64,000 nt of DNA from Acanthosepion lycidas (GCA_963932145.1 OZ010586.1:77006087-77070086), one strand, 5' to 3'. Positions 21,258-34,154 are shown, counted from the stretch's first letter. Program-made: numbers and translations. Notes: generated by a model from the letters alone, not told the origin.

Positions 21258-21625
21258 GGAGTCATAAGCTTGGATATGAGGGGGTGTAATGGATAATATC
21301 TCAGAATTGTTAATTCCAGTTGGGTTCTTTATATTCACTTACATGTAAATGCCCTTAAGAAAAGTATTAATCAACCTTTTCTTATCTCGGCTATGGGTCA
21401 ATTAGTAAGTCCTCTATCATTAAATCATTATTATCTCCAATAAAAAAATTCATACAACCTAAAAATAGTATTTTCTGGCTTTAAATAACCTGCAAGGGGT
21501 TTATAAGCCATGAAAAACAAATTGATCAATCAATCAAAATACAATAAAAAAAAAACATATATTGTGGCTTGAATAACCTGTAAAGGGTGATAAGTAGTAA
21601 AATCAGATCAATCAATGTGAGAAAT
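21258..21625 (+). mobile_element. SINE lacking most of its 5S head, with two 3' tails
   Basis: Starts inside the 5S end (GTCATAAGCTTGGATATGAG), then GGTGTAATGGATAATATC and TAATTCCAGTTGGGTTC (tRNA-like), a body matching 5.74 and 11.99 kb (AAATGCCCTTAAGAAAAG, CTCGGCTATGGGTCAATTAG), and a tail TGGCTTTAAATAACCTGC...AAGCCATG ending in ATCA repeats at about 21540. A second, similar tail follows to 21620. Confidence 0.6.
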
Positions 21626-21850
21626 GTATCAAAAAAGGGATTTGTAATAAAGGATAATAAGTCAGAAAGGTAGATCACTGAGCAAAAAACTATTTGAAGT
21701 TACTAATTTAAAATGAGAATATTATGAATGCTGACTGAAGGAAACATAGGCACTAAACTACACCCATAAATTAAACATCCAAAGAGATGTAAGTTGGTAC
21801 AAGAGGTATAAAACAACTGAAATATGAAAATTTCATTAGAATCAAGGAAA

Positions 21851-23197
<1,347 letters not shown>

Positions 23198-23221
23198 TAT
23201 ATCAATCTTTGCATATTATTT

Positions 23222-23432
23222 CAGTCTATAAACATTTATTTGGTTCAGAGATAGTTAAATATTGGTCATTTATATCTGAGTCTATAAGCATTTACTTAGT
23301 ACAGGGATAGATACATATTGGTCAGTTAAATTTGAATCTATAAACATTTATTTGTTTCAGGGATAAGTAAATAATAGATGATTCATATTTGAGTCTATAA
23401 GCATTTACTTTGTTTGGGAATAGGTAAATAAG
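23222..23432. repeat. 56-bp minisatellite, about four copies
   Basis: Four head-to-tail units start AGTCTATAARCATTTAYTT at 23222, 23278, 23334 and 23391 approximately; units 1-3 are 56-57 bp and unit 4 is cut short. The array begins 25 bp outside the Tc1 right end. Confidence 0.8.
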
Positions 23433-23444
23433 TGTTATAGAAAA

Positions 23445-23785
23445 AAGTGCTGAAGTGTTATCTAATATCAATGGTCTTGTATGGCAGTGAATGCTGAACA
23501 CACTGCTTACAGATGAAGAGAAAACTGGAGACAACAGAAACATGGTTCTATAGAGCGATGCTCAAAATTTGATGAGATGAACATGTGTGCAATAAGGAAG
23601 TTTTAAGGAAAATGGGAATAAAACAGACAGAAAGTACACATAATGAGGTAAGAGGTTTCAGAAAAGTTGATATAGTACATACTAAAGGCAAGAAGTGCAG
23701 AGGGAAACAGTGAATAAAATTTGTGTAAATAGATGGCAGAAAAGGGACAAACATTGCTTAGAGTTACAAGGAACAGGAATGTGTG
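23445..23785 (+). pseudogene. RTE-like LINE C-terminal fragment
   Basis: Plus-strand frames show LLYGSECWTHCLQMKRKLE, ETWFYRAMLKI, EVLRKMGIKQTES and GKKCRGKQ, matching LLYNSECWM and MEMWFYGRMLRI in the 17-kb LINE. Broken by a stop after AMLKI. An ATA/ATT microsatellite (23798-23822) follows. Confidence 0.7.
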
Positions 23786-23974
23786 CCATTGTACATAATA
23801 ATAATAATAACAATAATAATATAGTTGGGCCATGAATAGACTTTGAATATTTAAAACATTGCTTACACTGAAGAAATCCTGTTGATGCATGTGTCTCTTT
23901 CCATTTTGGTATTCATTTACCCACCATAATTCTGATATTTTCTATCCTTAGTATTGCAAAATATTATATATTGT

Positions 23975-24195
23975 GATTAAGAAGAGGAGACTTGAAAGAA
24001 TAGGACTGTGGTTCTACAGAGCGATACTTCGAATACAATGGACCAAAGTAAATGGTTGGTGGAACAAGGTTTAAGAGATAATAAAAAGACAAAATTTATT
24101 AAGAGTTACAAAGGACAGGAAATTGTGGAGAGCCATAATCACCAACATCCTGAAGAGAGAGAGCACATAGAAGTAGAGCAAAAGAATATTTATTT
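23975..24195 (+). pseudogene. RTE-like LINE C-terminal fragment
   Basis: Reads RLERIGLWFYRAILRIQWTK then, after a deletion, VNGWWNKV, NLLRVTKDRKLWRAI and ITNILKRE. It is the uninterrupted counterpart of the split fragment at 130-500. Confidence 0.7.
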
Positions 24196-24244
24196 ATATT
24201 AACTCACCTTATGCAGTATTAATGCAGATGCTGAAACTATGCAC

Positions 24245-25850
24245 TTTCTATACATTTTTGGCTTAATGAAAAACCCTTCCAATGATTCCATAACTGGAGT
24301 GTTTGTGTAGCAAAACTTTGTGCCATACCTTGTTAAAGGCCTTTGAGATATGTAATGCTATGGACCTTGCAGTGTGTGTTGTCAAGGGCCTCACTAATTC
24401 TGTATGTAATGGTAGTTATGATGTTAGTAGTGGACTGGGCTTATCGAAACACGTACTGCTTATTGTACAAGAGGTTGTTCTTATTCCAGTCCTTGATGAC
24501 CTTCTTGTTGATTAAGGCTTCAAAAAGTTTAATGATAACACTGAGGAGACTAATGGGTCTATATAGGATATTGGGAGGAGGAAGATCAATTGCCTGCATT
24601 CTTTAAGAACAGGCATACACTTGCCACCTTCCACATGCTTGTGAAAGATTTTTCCTTCAAGTTGTGGTTAAATAACCTTGCTAGAATCGGAGATAATTCT
24701 GTCATTGATATTCTTAAGGATGACTACTGGAATTTTGTCTGGGTCAATAGCTTTTTGGGAGAGGTCAAAGCTTTTGAGAAGTCTAGAGACTTCTCTTGCT
24801 GAAATGAGTATACTACTGAGATTGTGCTCATAAGACATGAGAAATTGGAGAACAGATAGTCTTTGTCATCTAACATTTCGTTTGAAGAAAAGATTGAGGT
24901 GAAGGGCTTTGCTTTGTCTGTCAAGGATGATACGACCTCAGAGCATTTTTAAAAGTGGTCACAGCAACTTTGCCTTTGGTTATAATTTGGTTGGTGATGT
25001 TCCAGAATTCATAAGATCCAATTAATTTATTTTCAACTTTGCTCTAGACAGATTGTGTGTAGCTGCACATTGCATTTTCCAGGACTCTCTTACAGTGATT
25101 GCAGGCAGTCCTGAAAGAAGTAAGGGCCAGACTACACCACTTTTTGTGATAGATTTTGAAGTAGCATTTAGCAGTGAACCAGGGCTAACTGTTTGTTTTT
25201 GCTGGAATTTTTTTCATGTATAAAACACTCCATTCCAGAAAAGATCCATTTGAAGATATGGACAGTAGTTTTGTTTGAAGAAGGTTGGAAGAGGAGCTTC
25301 AATCATGTAGGACTGCAAGCAGCACCAGTCTGCATCTGCATAGTGAAAAACCATTCTATGGAATGGTAAATCAAGGGATAACATTGGTTTGGAGTCAATC
25401 TAAACACTGACTAGGGAATAATCTGATGTACAAATGGGGTATAAAACTTTTGGTAAGCATTTGTAAGGGCAGGATGTTAGAAAAAAGTTGAGAAGGTTTA
25501 CCTACTGTCCCATTGCATCCAGGAATTGGGTGGGTTCTTCAATAATGTGGTTTAGTTCATATGTGATGGAGAAGTCTGTACGATATTTGTCTTCCTCATC
25601 AGTTCTGTTAGAGTGGACTAACCACTCGTTGTGTTGAATATTGAAGTCACCGCACATATGAAAGTTGGCCAAGGGAAATTTGATGAGGAAATTGTCACAG
25701 ACACGGGGCAGAAATTGACAGTTGTTCTGAGAATTCATTTGAATTGGCTGGTCAAGGGGGCAGGGAAAGATTAAGGATGAGCATGATAGCTGTAAAGTTT
25801 TATACTTAGTCACAAGATCCCCTCCTTGAAAAGTGTACATATTTGCTCAT
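24245..25850 (-). pseudogene. LINE with endonuclease and RT remnants (CR1/Jockey-like)
   Basis: Minus strand. 25502-25840 keeps part of an apurinic-type endonuclease: LANFHMCGDFNIQHNEW (the GDFN catalytic block), TDEEDKYRTDFSITYELNHI and IEEPTQFLD. A worn linker follows. 24300-24560 carries the RT N-terminal part: RPISLLSVIIKLFEALINKK, VIKDWNKNNLLYNKQYVFR, then a stop, STTNIITTITYRISEAL, and SKAFNKVWHKVLLHK in a shifted frame (the D/N of the first catalytic block is N). The order endonuclease then RT is as expected for a non-LTR element. The 3' half of RT is missing. Confidence 0.75.
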
Positions 25851-25943
25851 GTGCCATTTTACCACGTAAGAAAAACTTCCATTAAATATAAAGTGATCAA
25901 CAATTTACATTAAATTAATGCGCAGGTAAACTTTGCAGATGTC

Positions 25944-25946
<3 letters not shown>

Positions 25947-25995
<49 letters not shown>
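25947..25995. repeat. TA microsatellite
   Basis: About 48 bp of pure TA. Confidence 0.95.
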
Positions 25996-25997
<2 letters not shown>

Positions 25998-25999
25998 AA

Positions 26000-26680
26000 T
26001 ACATATTTCATTAAATAATATAGACAAGCTTTGTCTATTTATTTTAAGTAAGTTGATATTGTCTGATAAGCTTAATCGCTTTATCGTTGAAAGACGAAAG
26101 AAAAACACCATATTGATACATGTTTAAATCCAATCTAAGCTTTCAGCTTACAGAAACCATTATCAAAGATGACAATTTCAATAAATCAACAAGACACGGA
26201 TGAAACAACAATGATAGTCCGCCCTTGTGACAAGAAAATTTCCAAGTAACAACAAACTCGTATATACGAGATGCAGAAGCGAGAATCACGTCGCAGCTTA
26301 TGATGTCACACATGACCATGCGAGAGTAAGATAGGCAAAGCATTTCTTGGGAGGATTCATGACCAAAAGTGTGGCTGATACAGAATAGCCAAGGTACTTT
26401 CATAGGATGGAATGGGAGGGCATATCTCTAACTGAGACAATGAACTATCCTACTTGTATAGGCATGGGGTAGGAATCACTTTTTTTATTTTGGCCATTTT
26501 ACATTTTTTCTTTTTTTTTTTTGTGAATTTTCCTGTAAATAGGCCTACCTCTCTTTGAGAAGTGTATAATATTTGCTCATGAACCAGTTTACCACACCAG
26601 AAAAACTTACATTAAATATAATAAAACGTTGTACTCACAGCTAAAATTTTTTATCTTCGTAATGTGTGAGCTGTAGATGT
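26000..26680. other. No recognised gene; retroposon end repeat and a 14-bp palindrome
   Basis: 26556-26625 repeats 25830-25905 (TTTGCTCATG, CAGTTTACCACACCAGAAAA vs. CATTTTACCACGTAAGAAAA, ATTAAATATAA), so a small dispersed element brackets this stretch. CTCGTATATACGAG (26257-26270) is a perfect palindrome. The 86-codon minus-strand ORF at 26143-26403 is unrecognised. Confidence 0.35.
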
Positions 26681-26686
26681 GAGTAC

Positions 26687-26742
26687 AAAAATCAAGATCA
26701 CACACATTTTATCTATTAAAATGTGTGTGATCTTAATTTTTT
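26687..26742. repeat. Hairpin with an 18-bp perfect stem
   Basis: AAGATCACACACATTTTA (26694-26711), loop TCTAT, then its exact complement (26717-26734). After one mismatch the pairing extends through AAAAAT/ATTTTT. Confidence 0.85.
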
Positions 26743-26857
26743 TTTTGTTTTTTTTTTTGTCAAGAATGATCAGTGCAAAATATCAGGCAGCCATTTCTGT
26801 CCTTTGGTCCGTGGTTGGGACCCAGAAGGAAATTTGTATACCACAGGAATCCAAGGA

Positions 26858-27084
26858 AATAATAATAATAATAATATTGTTGGAGCATAGATAGTCTTTA
26901 GATGTTTAGATAAGGTATGCTTTGGAGGAAAGGGCTGTAAAAGTTTTAAATACTGTTTAAATATCCTAATATATAATTGTAATAATATAGTAAAATCATA
27001 GATATGTAGATGTGTACAGGAAATCAACTTTGGAATAAAGAATCATAAAAGATTAAAATGCTTTTCACAACCTGTAATATATGA

Positions 27085-27115
<31 letters not shown>

Positions 27116-27245
27116 TATTATTATTATTGGCAGCATTGGCGACGGCATTGTTGTTGCTGCTGCTGCTGAAGAAGAAGAAGAAGAATCTTCAGATGTGTAG
27201 ATGAAATAAGCTTTGGAGAAAGTTGTGTAAAAAATGAAAATATTT
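26858..27245. repeat. ATA/TTA microsatellites with an ~70-bp dispersed repeat
   Basis: AAT repeats at 26858-26877, ATT repeats at 27083-27130 and GAA repeats at 27170-27188. After or between them a block like TAGATGTNTAGAT...GCTTTGGA...TGTAAAA recurs at 26893, 26995 and 27190, and more weakly at 23830. Confidence 0.5.
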
Positions 27246-27249
27246 TTGA

Positions 27250-28205
27250 TACACCCTAATACAAAACATGCTTATTCTAATAAGCAAAAATCTGTTTGTT
27301 TTTTGTTTTTTCTTTTAATAAAATTTTAATAAAAGCTGCAAGATTCCTCATTGAAAAGAGAAAAATCTTATTCTTTTTCTGCAAAGCTCTGCCTTAAACA
27401 TTTTTAAAAGAAGTATTAATCTATTCTTTAATATTTATATTCTTAGGAATATCCTCTTTTCTTAATATGACACAATAAGAAAAGCTATTTTCACAGTTTT
27501 GTCATGGACTAGAGATGAAAATGCAAGCAGCTTATTTCAAAAGTAAACTTTAAAAAAAAAAAGGTATGGCAGGCACTATTCAATAGAAAGTGAATGAAGT
27601 GTCTTTTACGTGGCCTTTTAAAGAATCACAAGCCTCTTAGAATTGAAAGCCTGAAACTTTCCTTGAAAAGAATATCTCTTCTTTTTATTTTTAATTTATA
27701 TTTCCTCTTTGCTTAGTACTTTAAGTTAGCATTTTCTTTTCAAAAATCAATTATTTATAGAATGGTATTGAATTGAATCTTAGTCATTAGAGCTTTGGAC
27801 GAGAGAATATGAGGTTTATTGTTCACTAGCGAGTGATAGATTGTTTGTGTAAGTTGAAAATTCAATGACGAATACTGAAGTGAGTACACAATGCATAGAA
27901 GATGGGAGAAGAGAAAGAGAAGGCAGATATTGATTCAGTAATTTTGACACATGTTATCAATGCATTTTCTATTTAAAAGAAACAAAAATCTAAGAAAATG
28001 TTTTTCATACACTTAAGTCCTTATCAACAGGGCATATGCAGAAAACAATAATCAAGTATATACACTATGACCAATTTTATAAGGCAAATCAATGTTTTCA
28101 CAATCAAAATGACATAACAGAGTACAATCTTCACAATATATTAATATGATTCATATGTTGTATGAATTTCATCTTATACAATAACTTGTATAGAGAGTAT
28201 CTGTT
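27250..28205. other. AT-rich stretch without recognised feature
   Basis: No family-like ORF or terminal repeat was seen. Confidence 0.35.
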
Positions 28206-28212
28206 TATTAGA

Positions 28213-28360
28213 CTGGCTTAGGAAAAACATAGACATAGACATAGTCCTCCTCACCAGCAGCAATGAACTTACAAGTCACAGCAGCCCAATCATCAGTAAT
28301 GAGGACAATCAGGGCACATTCATTAAACTAGTGTGCATACCCATCAATGACTAGTCACAT
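28213..28360 (+). pseudogene. Isolated ~145-bp gypsy pol fragment duplicated from 31.24 kb
   Basis: 28213-28360 repeats 31245-31402 with high identity (TGGCTTAGGAAAAACATAGA, ATCAGTAATGAGGACAATC, GTGTGCATACCCATCAATGA) apart from a deletion of about 25 bp and a small CATAGA duplication. It lies 3 kb upstream of its parent in the same orientation and runs directly into a tandem repeat. Confidence 0.8.
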
Positions 28361-28890
28361 ATACCTCAGTTTAATAGTATACCTCTTTTAATAATATACC
28401 TCAATTTAATAATATATATTTTGCAGTCTGTCTTAAGCAGTACAATGGGACCTAAATCCAATATAAATATTTACAAAAGTAAACGTATATTTGATTAACA
28501 AAATATCTCTTATACAAGTAAACATTTTTATTTTATTATAAATATTAATATAACCTCCTTTATATTTGTGATTTTTAAAATTTTTCTATTGTTTCGATTT
28601 CAAAATTATTTGCATCAGGTTTTATTATTTCTCAGAGAGCTTTGCTTGAATATTGTTCTGTAGTTCTTTTAATAAAATATCTCTTTTAATAATATACCTC
28701 AATTTAATAATATACCTCAATTTAAGTTACCTTAATTTAATATACCTCAGTTTAATAGTATACCTCTTTTAATAATATACCTCAATTTAATAATATACCT
28801 CTTTTTAATATACCTCAATTTAAGTTACCTTAATTTAATATACCTCAGTTTAATAGTATACCTCTTTTAATGATATACCTCACTTTTTCA
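28360..28890. repeat. ATACCTC minisatellite with higher-order copies
   Basis: Units of 12-19 bp built on ATACCTCAATTTAATA, ATACCTCAGTTTAATAGT and ATACCTCTTTTAATA. They occupy 28362-28425 and 28675-28885, separated by unrelated sequence. In the second block a run of several units (ending GTTACCTTAATTTAATA) occurs twice, about 98 bp apart. Confidence 0.85.
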
Positions 28891-28971
28891 ACTGGATTAA
28901 TACCTGAAGAGCCTATACACCTATTTATTAATTTCATGTCTTTTGTCAAGGTGTGCAATATTCAGTTTTAT

Positions 28972-28972
28972 G

Positions 28973-29005
<33 letters not shown>
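28972..29005. repeat. CA/TA microsatellite
   Basis: CA dinucleotides followed by TA dinucleotides. Confidence 0.9.
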
Positions 29006-29006
<1 letters not shown>

Positions 29007-29059
29007 ATTATTGTACATTGTTCTTGAAATCAGATCTTCTCCTGATTCATGCTACACAT

Positions 29060-29534
29060 GGCCAGATGTGAACACTCCAAACACCTGAAATTGAACTGAG
29101 ATTCCGTCATCTGGGCTCCGTACATACATTTTGTTTTTACTCAAAGAATGAATAAGCAATACAATCCAGAATTTCCACCCAAAAGCACCCACTTCCACCT
29201 AAAGAAAAAAAAATGCAGCTGATTTGAGCCTAAGAAAGGATATAAACGCCTATCAAAGGGACATTTTCAGCAGTTGGATGGCATCTTGGCCTGGGTTCAC
29301 AGACTTTGTTGGAAAGTGACCTCCCATCTCCAAGAGACAACTCACCAAATGCTTTCACCCCAGTCAGTCACAACTATGCTGGTGCCTTTTCCAACTTCAA
29401 TTATCTCATTTTTTTTCAACAAGAGACATTTACACGGATTTATCATTTGTGATATTTTACATAAATACAATTGTTTATTTCTTTAAACCTTTGTTGTTTC
29501 TTTATTGTTCTGTCACCATATGCTTTATATAACA
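29060..29534 (+). repeat. Probable 5' LTR of the second gypsy element (start uncertain)
   Basis: The right edge TTATATAACA followed by ACTAGTGTCAGAAGCATG suits an LTR end plus primer-binding region; gag/pol-like sequence follows. A candidate left edge TGTGAACACTCC is at about 29063. No second LTR copy was found downstream to confirm the limits. Confidence 0.4.
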
Positions 29535-32500
29535 ACTAGTGTCAGAAGCATGTGGCTGGAACAAGAAAATAAACTTGAAATCGACAAGTAAACATCAAAC
29601 CAGAATTGCTGATGAACTTCAAACCAAATGCAGGAAATGCTAACTGCTCTAAACTCTGCCTTCATTGGGATTGCACACACATCCCAGACCTCAACAGACT
29701 ATGAACTGCTCATTCAACTACATTCCTTATGTGATGCTATGTACAACATAAAGTATTACCATCCAGGTAATGATGTCAATTAGTTCATAACTGATTATAA
29801 AAGACATACGCAATCCATGTAAAAACCAAAACTCATACATTATCCAAGGATTGAAACTGAATTTATTAAAGCAACTTCTCAATGAGGGCATATTCCAACA
29901 GATGCAGGATTTGCAACAAACCACATACTTGTACAAGAAGTTGAGGACCTACCTGTTAGAACCTACAGAAGTCAAATGATAAACTTTCAGCACCTCAGCT
30001 GAGCATGGGACCTGCAATATGACAGGGATAATATCACCAATTTTGCTTTCTGTCATCAGCAGTTAATATAAAGGCAAAGTTTCAGATTGAAAACAGCAAC
30101 TCTGAAATCAGTGCCATCACCATTTTTTTTTCCCTCATGGGTGCAATGCTCATGAGTAAAAAAATTAAGACTTGTGCTCTAGACATATGCCCCCACCTTG
30201 TAAAGACTATGAACAGCCACTACTCAGTGGGTGGCATAACAAGTGACGCCCAATCTAATTATTTAGCATAAAAACAGATGCTATCCCAAATGTACATGCA
30301 AAACAGCCACCATATACACTAGCAAATCAAGGTGTTCATCAGGCTCTCACAAACCAGAAGTGTCAAATACAACAAATATACCGTCAGATAAATCATGTAG
30401 TAATGCACGTGTAGAACACCTCTATGGGGCTGGAGAATAATGGCATATCCCCAAGATGGAACCAGAAATGCACGCTCACAAACAACGCCAATAACAGAGT
30501 CAACCCTGCTGTCTAAAGAAACTACATGAGGGTTCTCACATTTTTCAAGGACCAAAAAAGCCTTTACTTCCTCCCACCTCCTGCTCATGCAGTCGTTGCA
30601 ACTGTATCCACAAACACATCTACAATTTCCACAGAACAACCTAAAGTAATAGACTTAAACCCACTTCAAGAAACAGATTTTTGGCCTGGATTGGACAAGA
30701 AGTGATGGTTCAATCCTTAGTCTGTTCCACCATCACCTGTTCAACTTCTAGTATCACTACTGGCAACTTTACTTTCACTGAGACATGTTTGCTGGACTCA
30801 GGTTGCACCATTTGCATCAGACCTATTTTCCACTACCTGAGTAAGAAAGGAAACACATGAAAACATCACACACATAAATGGATGTGGTGGTGATGTTTCC
30901 ATCATTGGTAAAATGATTGACAATATCACCGTGGTCGATGCCCACTCACCCAGACTTCAGAACGTGAATATACTAGTCACTCATGCCACTATACTATACT
31001 AATCCATGTTGGCCAGAATGTTTTGTCATGACATGCTAATGTTGTACACCTTAAACAATGAAGACACCATAGTCGAATTCCACTGAATCTTGTCATCGGG
31101 TGAAGCAACTCATACAGCACCTCTGATTTCAGTCACTTACCCAGAAACAGCTCACACACCTGCATATGGAATCCAGCCTATCACAAATCAGCCAATGGTA
31201 AAATACCAGGTCAATATCTAGTCCTTAGAGTAAAAACTGGACTGGCTTAGGAAAAACATAGACATAGTCCTCCTCACCTCAGCAGCAATGAACTTTGAAG
31301 TCACAGCAGCCCATCTCATCAACTATGCCAATATCATCAGTAATGAGGACAATCAGGGCACATTCATTAAGCTAGTGTGCATACCCATCAATGACTAGTC
31401 CCATATCCCAAAACAAAAGCTGATCTCGCAGGTGATAGAAGAGGATGTTGATGTCGAAATTCAATGCAAGGCCACTGAAGGGATCATCAAACTCTGCACT
31501 GACCCAAAAGGCTTCAACAACCCTGTCTTTGCCATCTGAAAGAAAAACTGAGACATCCACATAATTGCCAATTTCAAAAGGATTCTCAACAAAGTACTCA
31601 CAGATTTAGACCCATACCTGATGCCAATGATTGATTCTGTTTTTGACAAGATCGGCAAAGGAAACAAATACTTTTCATCCCTCAATCTCTCCAATGGATT
31701 CTAGCAGATTGCCATTTATGAATGGAACCGCTACAAAACTACATTCACCTGGAAGTGTCGATGTTACCAATATATTCATCTAAACTTTGGCCTAATATCT
31801 GCGAGTCAAATCTTTTCTCAATGCATAGCTTAGTCATTGACCACCATCACTTCATGGAAAGATATCTCATCATATATTGATGACAACCTTATCCATGCCC
31901 AAACCTTTCATGACTACATCACCATGCTGGAACAGCTATTCCTCACTCATCTGACCTGAAAACTCGATCCCAAAAAAGTACCAAATTTCTCAGTCACATT
32001 GTTGACAATGAAGGATTCAGACCCAACCCAGAACACATTTGTGCTATTGTCAAGATGAAGCCACCCACTACAAGAAAGCAGTTGCAAAGTCTTATAGGAC
32101 GTCTTGTCTGGATATGCCAATTTCTGGAGACTCACCTTTGTGAACAAATCAAGATGGTTACATTTTCACACTTGATGACCCATTCACATGACCTCAACAG
32201 AAGTCAACAAGCTGTTTGAAAAGGCTTAAGAAAAAATTAAGGGATGCTTATCATCAATAGTCATCACATTTCCAGATTTCAGTCAACCCTTCACACCTAC
32301 CACAGACTCTAGTGGTATCATATGTGGTGCCATCCTTATGCGGGAAGCTAACAATGGATGGAAAAGATCATAGCTTTTCCCTTCACACACCTTCAGCTCA
32401 GTAGAACAGAACTCATCCACTACTGAATGTGAAGCGTTCATAATAAAATGGCTCGTATCCAAATTTGACTACTTTCTGCACAGATGCCCATTCATTATTT

Positions 32501-33740
32501 CCACTGTTCACTGTTCACTAACATTTTTTCAACCAGCATGAATTCAGTAATGCATAAAATTGACAATGGCAAGAAATATCCAGCTATCACTCACTCAGTC
32601 ACTCTTCACTCACTCTCTCACAGACGCGACATCACCTCTCTCTGTCTTTTCTACAAATACTTTCATGGTAATTGCTCCGATGAGCTGCTTTCACTGGTTC
32701 CCAGACTCCATGAATTCAGGCGCCCTACAAGGCTGGCATCCTGCTCCCACCCTTACACTGTAGAAACTTTTAAATGTAGCCGTCTCTTCTACTCCAATAG
32801 CTTCATACCTCGCACCTCTCGCCTGTGGAACACCCTTCCCAATTACTGTTTCTTTGAGAGTTATAATCTCCAACTATTCAAATGTAATGTCAATTGACAT
32901 CTCCATTTACCTTGATCTATCCATTATCCTTCTTCTCATCCTTTCTTCTATCACTCCTATCTGCTCTTGCTCCAAATCTTCTGCAACCCCCTGCTTCCTA
33001 GTGGCTTCACACCTTGCTTGGGGCGTAATGTTTAAAAAAATAAAAAATAAAAAAATAAATTTATCCTAGAATACATGGAGGGTAACTTGAACGTTTGGAT
33101 TGACATGGTCAGTAGAGGGCACAGCCTAAAGAAGACCAATCTACCAGCCAATATGACCACAGCTTTCAAAGCATTCAGATTTCAGATCTCTGAGCTTCAT
33201 ATCTATATTATGTCATAGTGTCTTGGAGTAATCAAGGGTGCATGATTTCTCCCTGCCAATGCATTTTTTGCCCACCATGCCACCTCAACCATCCCTACAG
33301 AGGACGTATCTGACCACATTAACATTACAGCTGAACAAGGTGGCAAGGATTGTCAAAGCTCTACAAGCAGTGGACTCAGGGGAAGCATTTACACTCACCA
33401 TCATGATTGATCTCAGCTGGCCACCAGGCAGCAACCTATCAAAAGCAACTATGTCAGCTCTGTCTAGAACTGAAGACATCTGTCTTGATGCTAAAAGATT
33501 TACGAAATATGCCCAAAGTTGTTGTATCATACAGGCTCTAAGCCCATGATTGCATCAACCACCCTGTTATCACTCAGATATGCACCCATGTATCAAGCTA
33601 TTAGTGGGTGTTCAAAAACCAAAACATTATGGCATATGTCGAATCATGCAATACCTATGCTGGATGCAAATGGAATTACAGTAAGTATCCAAATTGGCCC
33701 AGTGGACATTGCAAACATAGCAAAAGACTTTTACTTCTGA
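29535..33740 (+). pseudogene. Ty3/gypsy-like retroelement, gag-pol remnants
   Basis: Plus-strand pieces in order: a gag-like region without firm motifs (29.6-30.6 kb); protease-like TCLLDSGCTICIRPIFHYL at 30785-30840 (DSG active site); RT from EDVDVEIQCKATEGII (31441) through HIIANFKRILNKVLTDLDPY, FSSLNLSNGF (catalytic Asp replaced by Asn), TTFTWKCRCYQYIHLNFGL and SSYIDDNLIHAQT (31866-31905, intact YxDD); then RNase H TTDSSGIICGAILMREANN (32299-32355) and TTECEAFIIKWLVSKFDYF. It is interrupted by a LINE at 32.59-33.06 kb and resumes with LEYMEGNLNVWIDMVSRG. A possible integrase zinc segment AYVESCNTYAGCKW lies at 33630. Many stops. It is defective. Confidence 0.8.
32591..33063 (+). mobile_element. 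CR1/Jockey-like LINE 3' end nested in gypsy pol
   Basis: Plus-strand frame SLSHRRDITSLCLFYKYF then FHGNCSDELLSLVPRLHEF, TRLASCSHPYTVETFKC, SNSFIPRTSRLWNTLP and FKCNVN ends at 32897: an intact C-terminal tail of the LINE RT. The 3' tail motif TGCTTCCTAGTGGCTTC and TTGCTTGGGGCG follows, then an A-rich end (33031-33060). The gypsy reading before (WQEISSYH) and after (LEYMEGNLNVW) is contiguous once this is set aside. It is the cleanest copy of this tail in the window, so probably the youngest. Confidence 0.85.
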
Positions 33741-33923
33741 AAGGTAAAGAAAAAAAAAGGAAAAGAGTAGTAATCTTTTTCTTTTTTTTTTTCTTGCTTT
33801 TCTTTGGAAAAGACGTTATATCTTGAGTCTTTCTTTCTTGCTCTTTTTCTTTTCTTTCTTATTTTTTCACATGAAAGGTTGCATGTGATTGAAATCCTAA
33901 TAAATTGTACTAAGTCATTTACT

Positions 33924-33980
33924 AACACCTGATGAGGTGTGTTGATACACATCGAAACATGAGTGCAATTATGCAGTGTT
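33924..33980 (+). ncRNA. Hammerhead-ribozyme-like core
   Basis: CTGATGA (33929-33935), a six-pair stem II GGTGTG/CACATC around TTGATA, then GAAA (33954-33957) reproduce the conserved core. AACAC (33924-33928) pairs with GTGTT (33976-33980) as stem I, and CAT/ATG (33958-33960, 33971-33973) can form a short stem III. The nucleotides before stem I on the 3' side are GCA where GUH is the strong cleavage triplet, so the A15.1-U16.1 pair would be A-C. Activity is therefore doubtful. Hammerheads of this small type are known from Penelope-like and other retroelements. Confidence 0.45.
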
Positions 33981-34108
33981 TTTCTACATGTTTGAATGTA
34001 ATATACTATAATAAAGAATATTGCTCTACTATTAGTTTATATTGAGCTCTCTTTTAAATTAATGCTACAAACATTGGAATTTATATTGATTACTTCTCAT
34101 TTCATATG

Positions 34109-34152
<44 letters not shown>
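34109..34152. repeat. TA microsatellite
   Basis: About 42 bp of TA. Confidence 0.95.
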
Positions 34153-34154
<2 letters not shown>

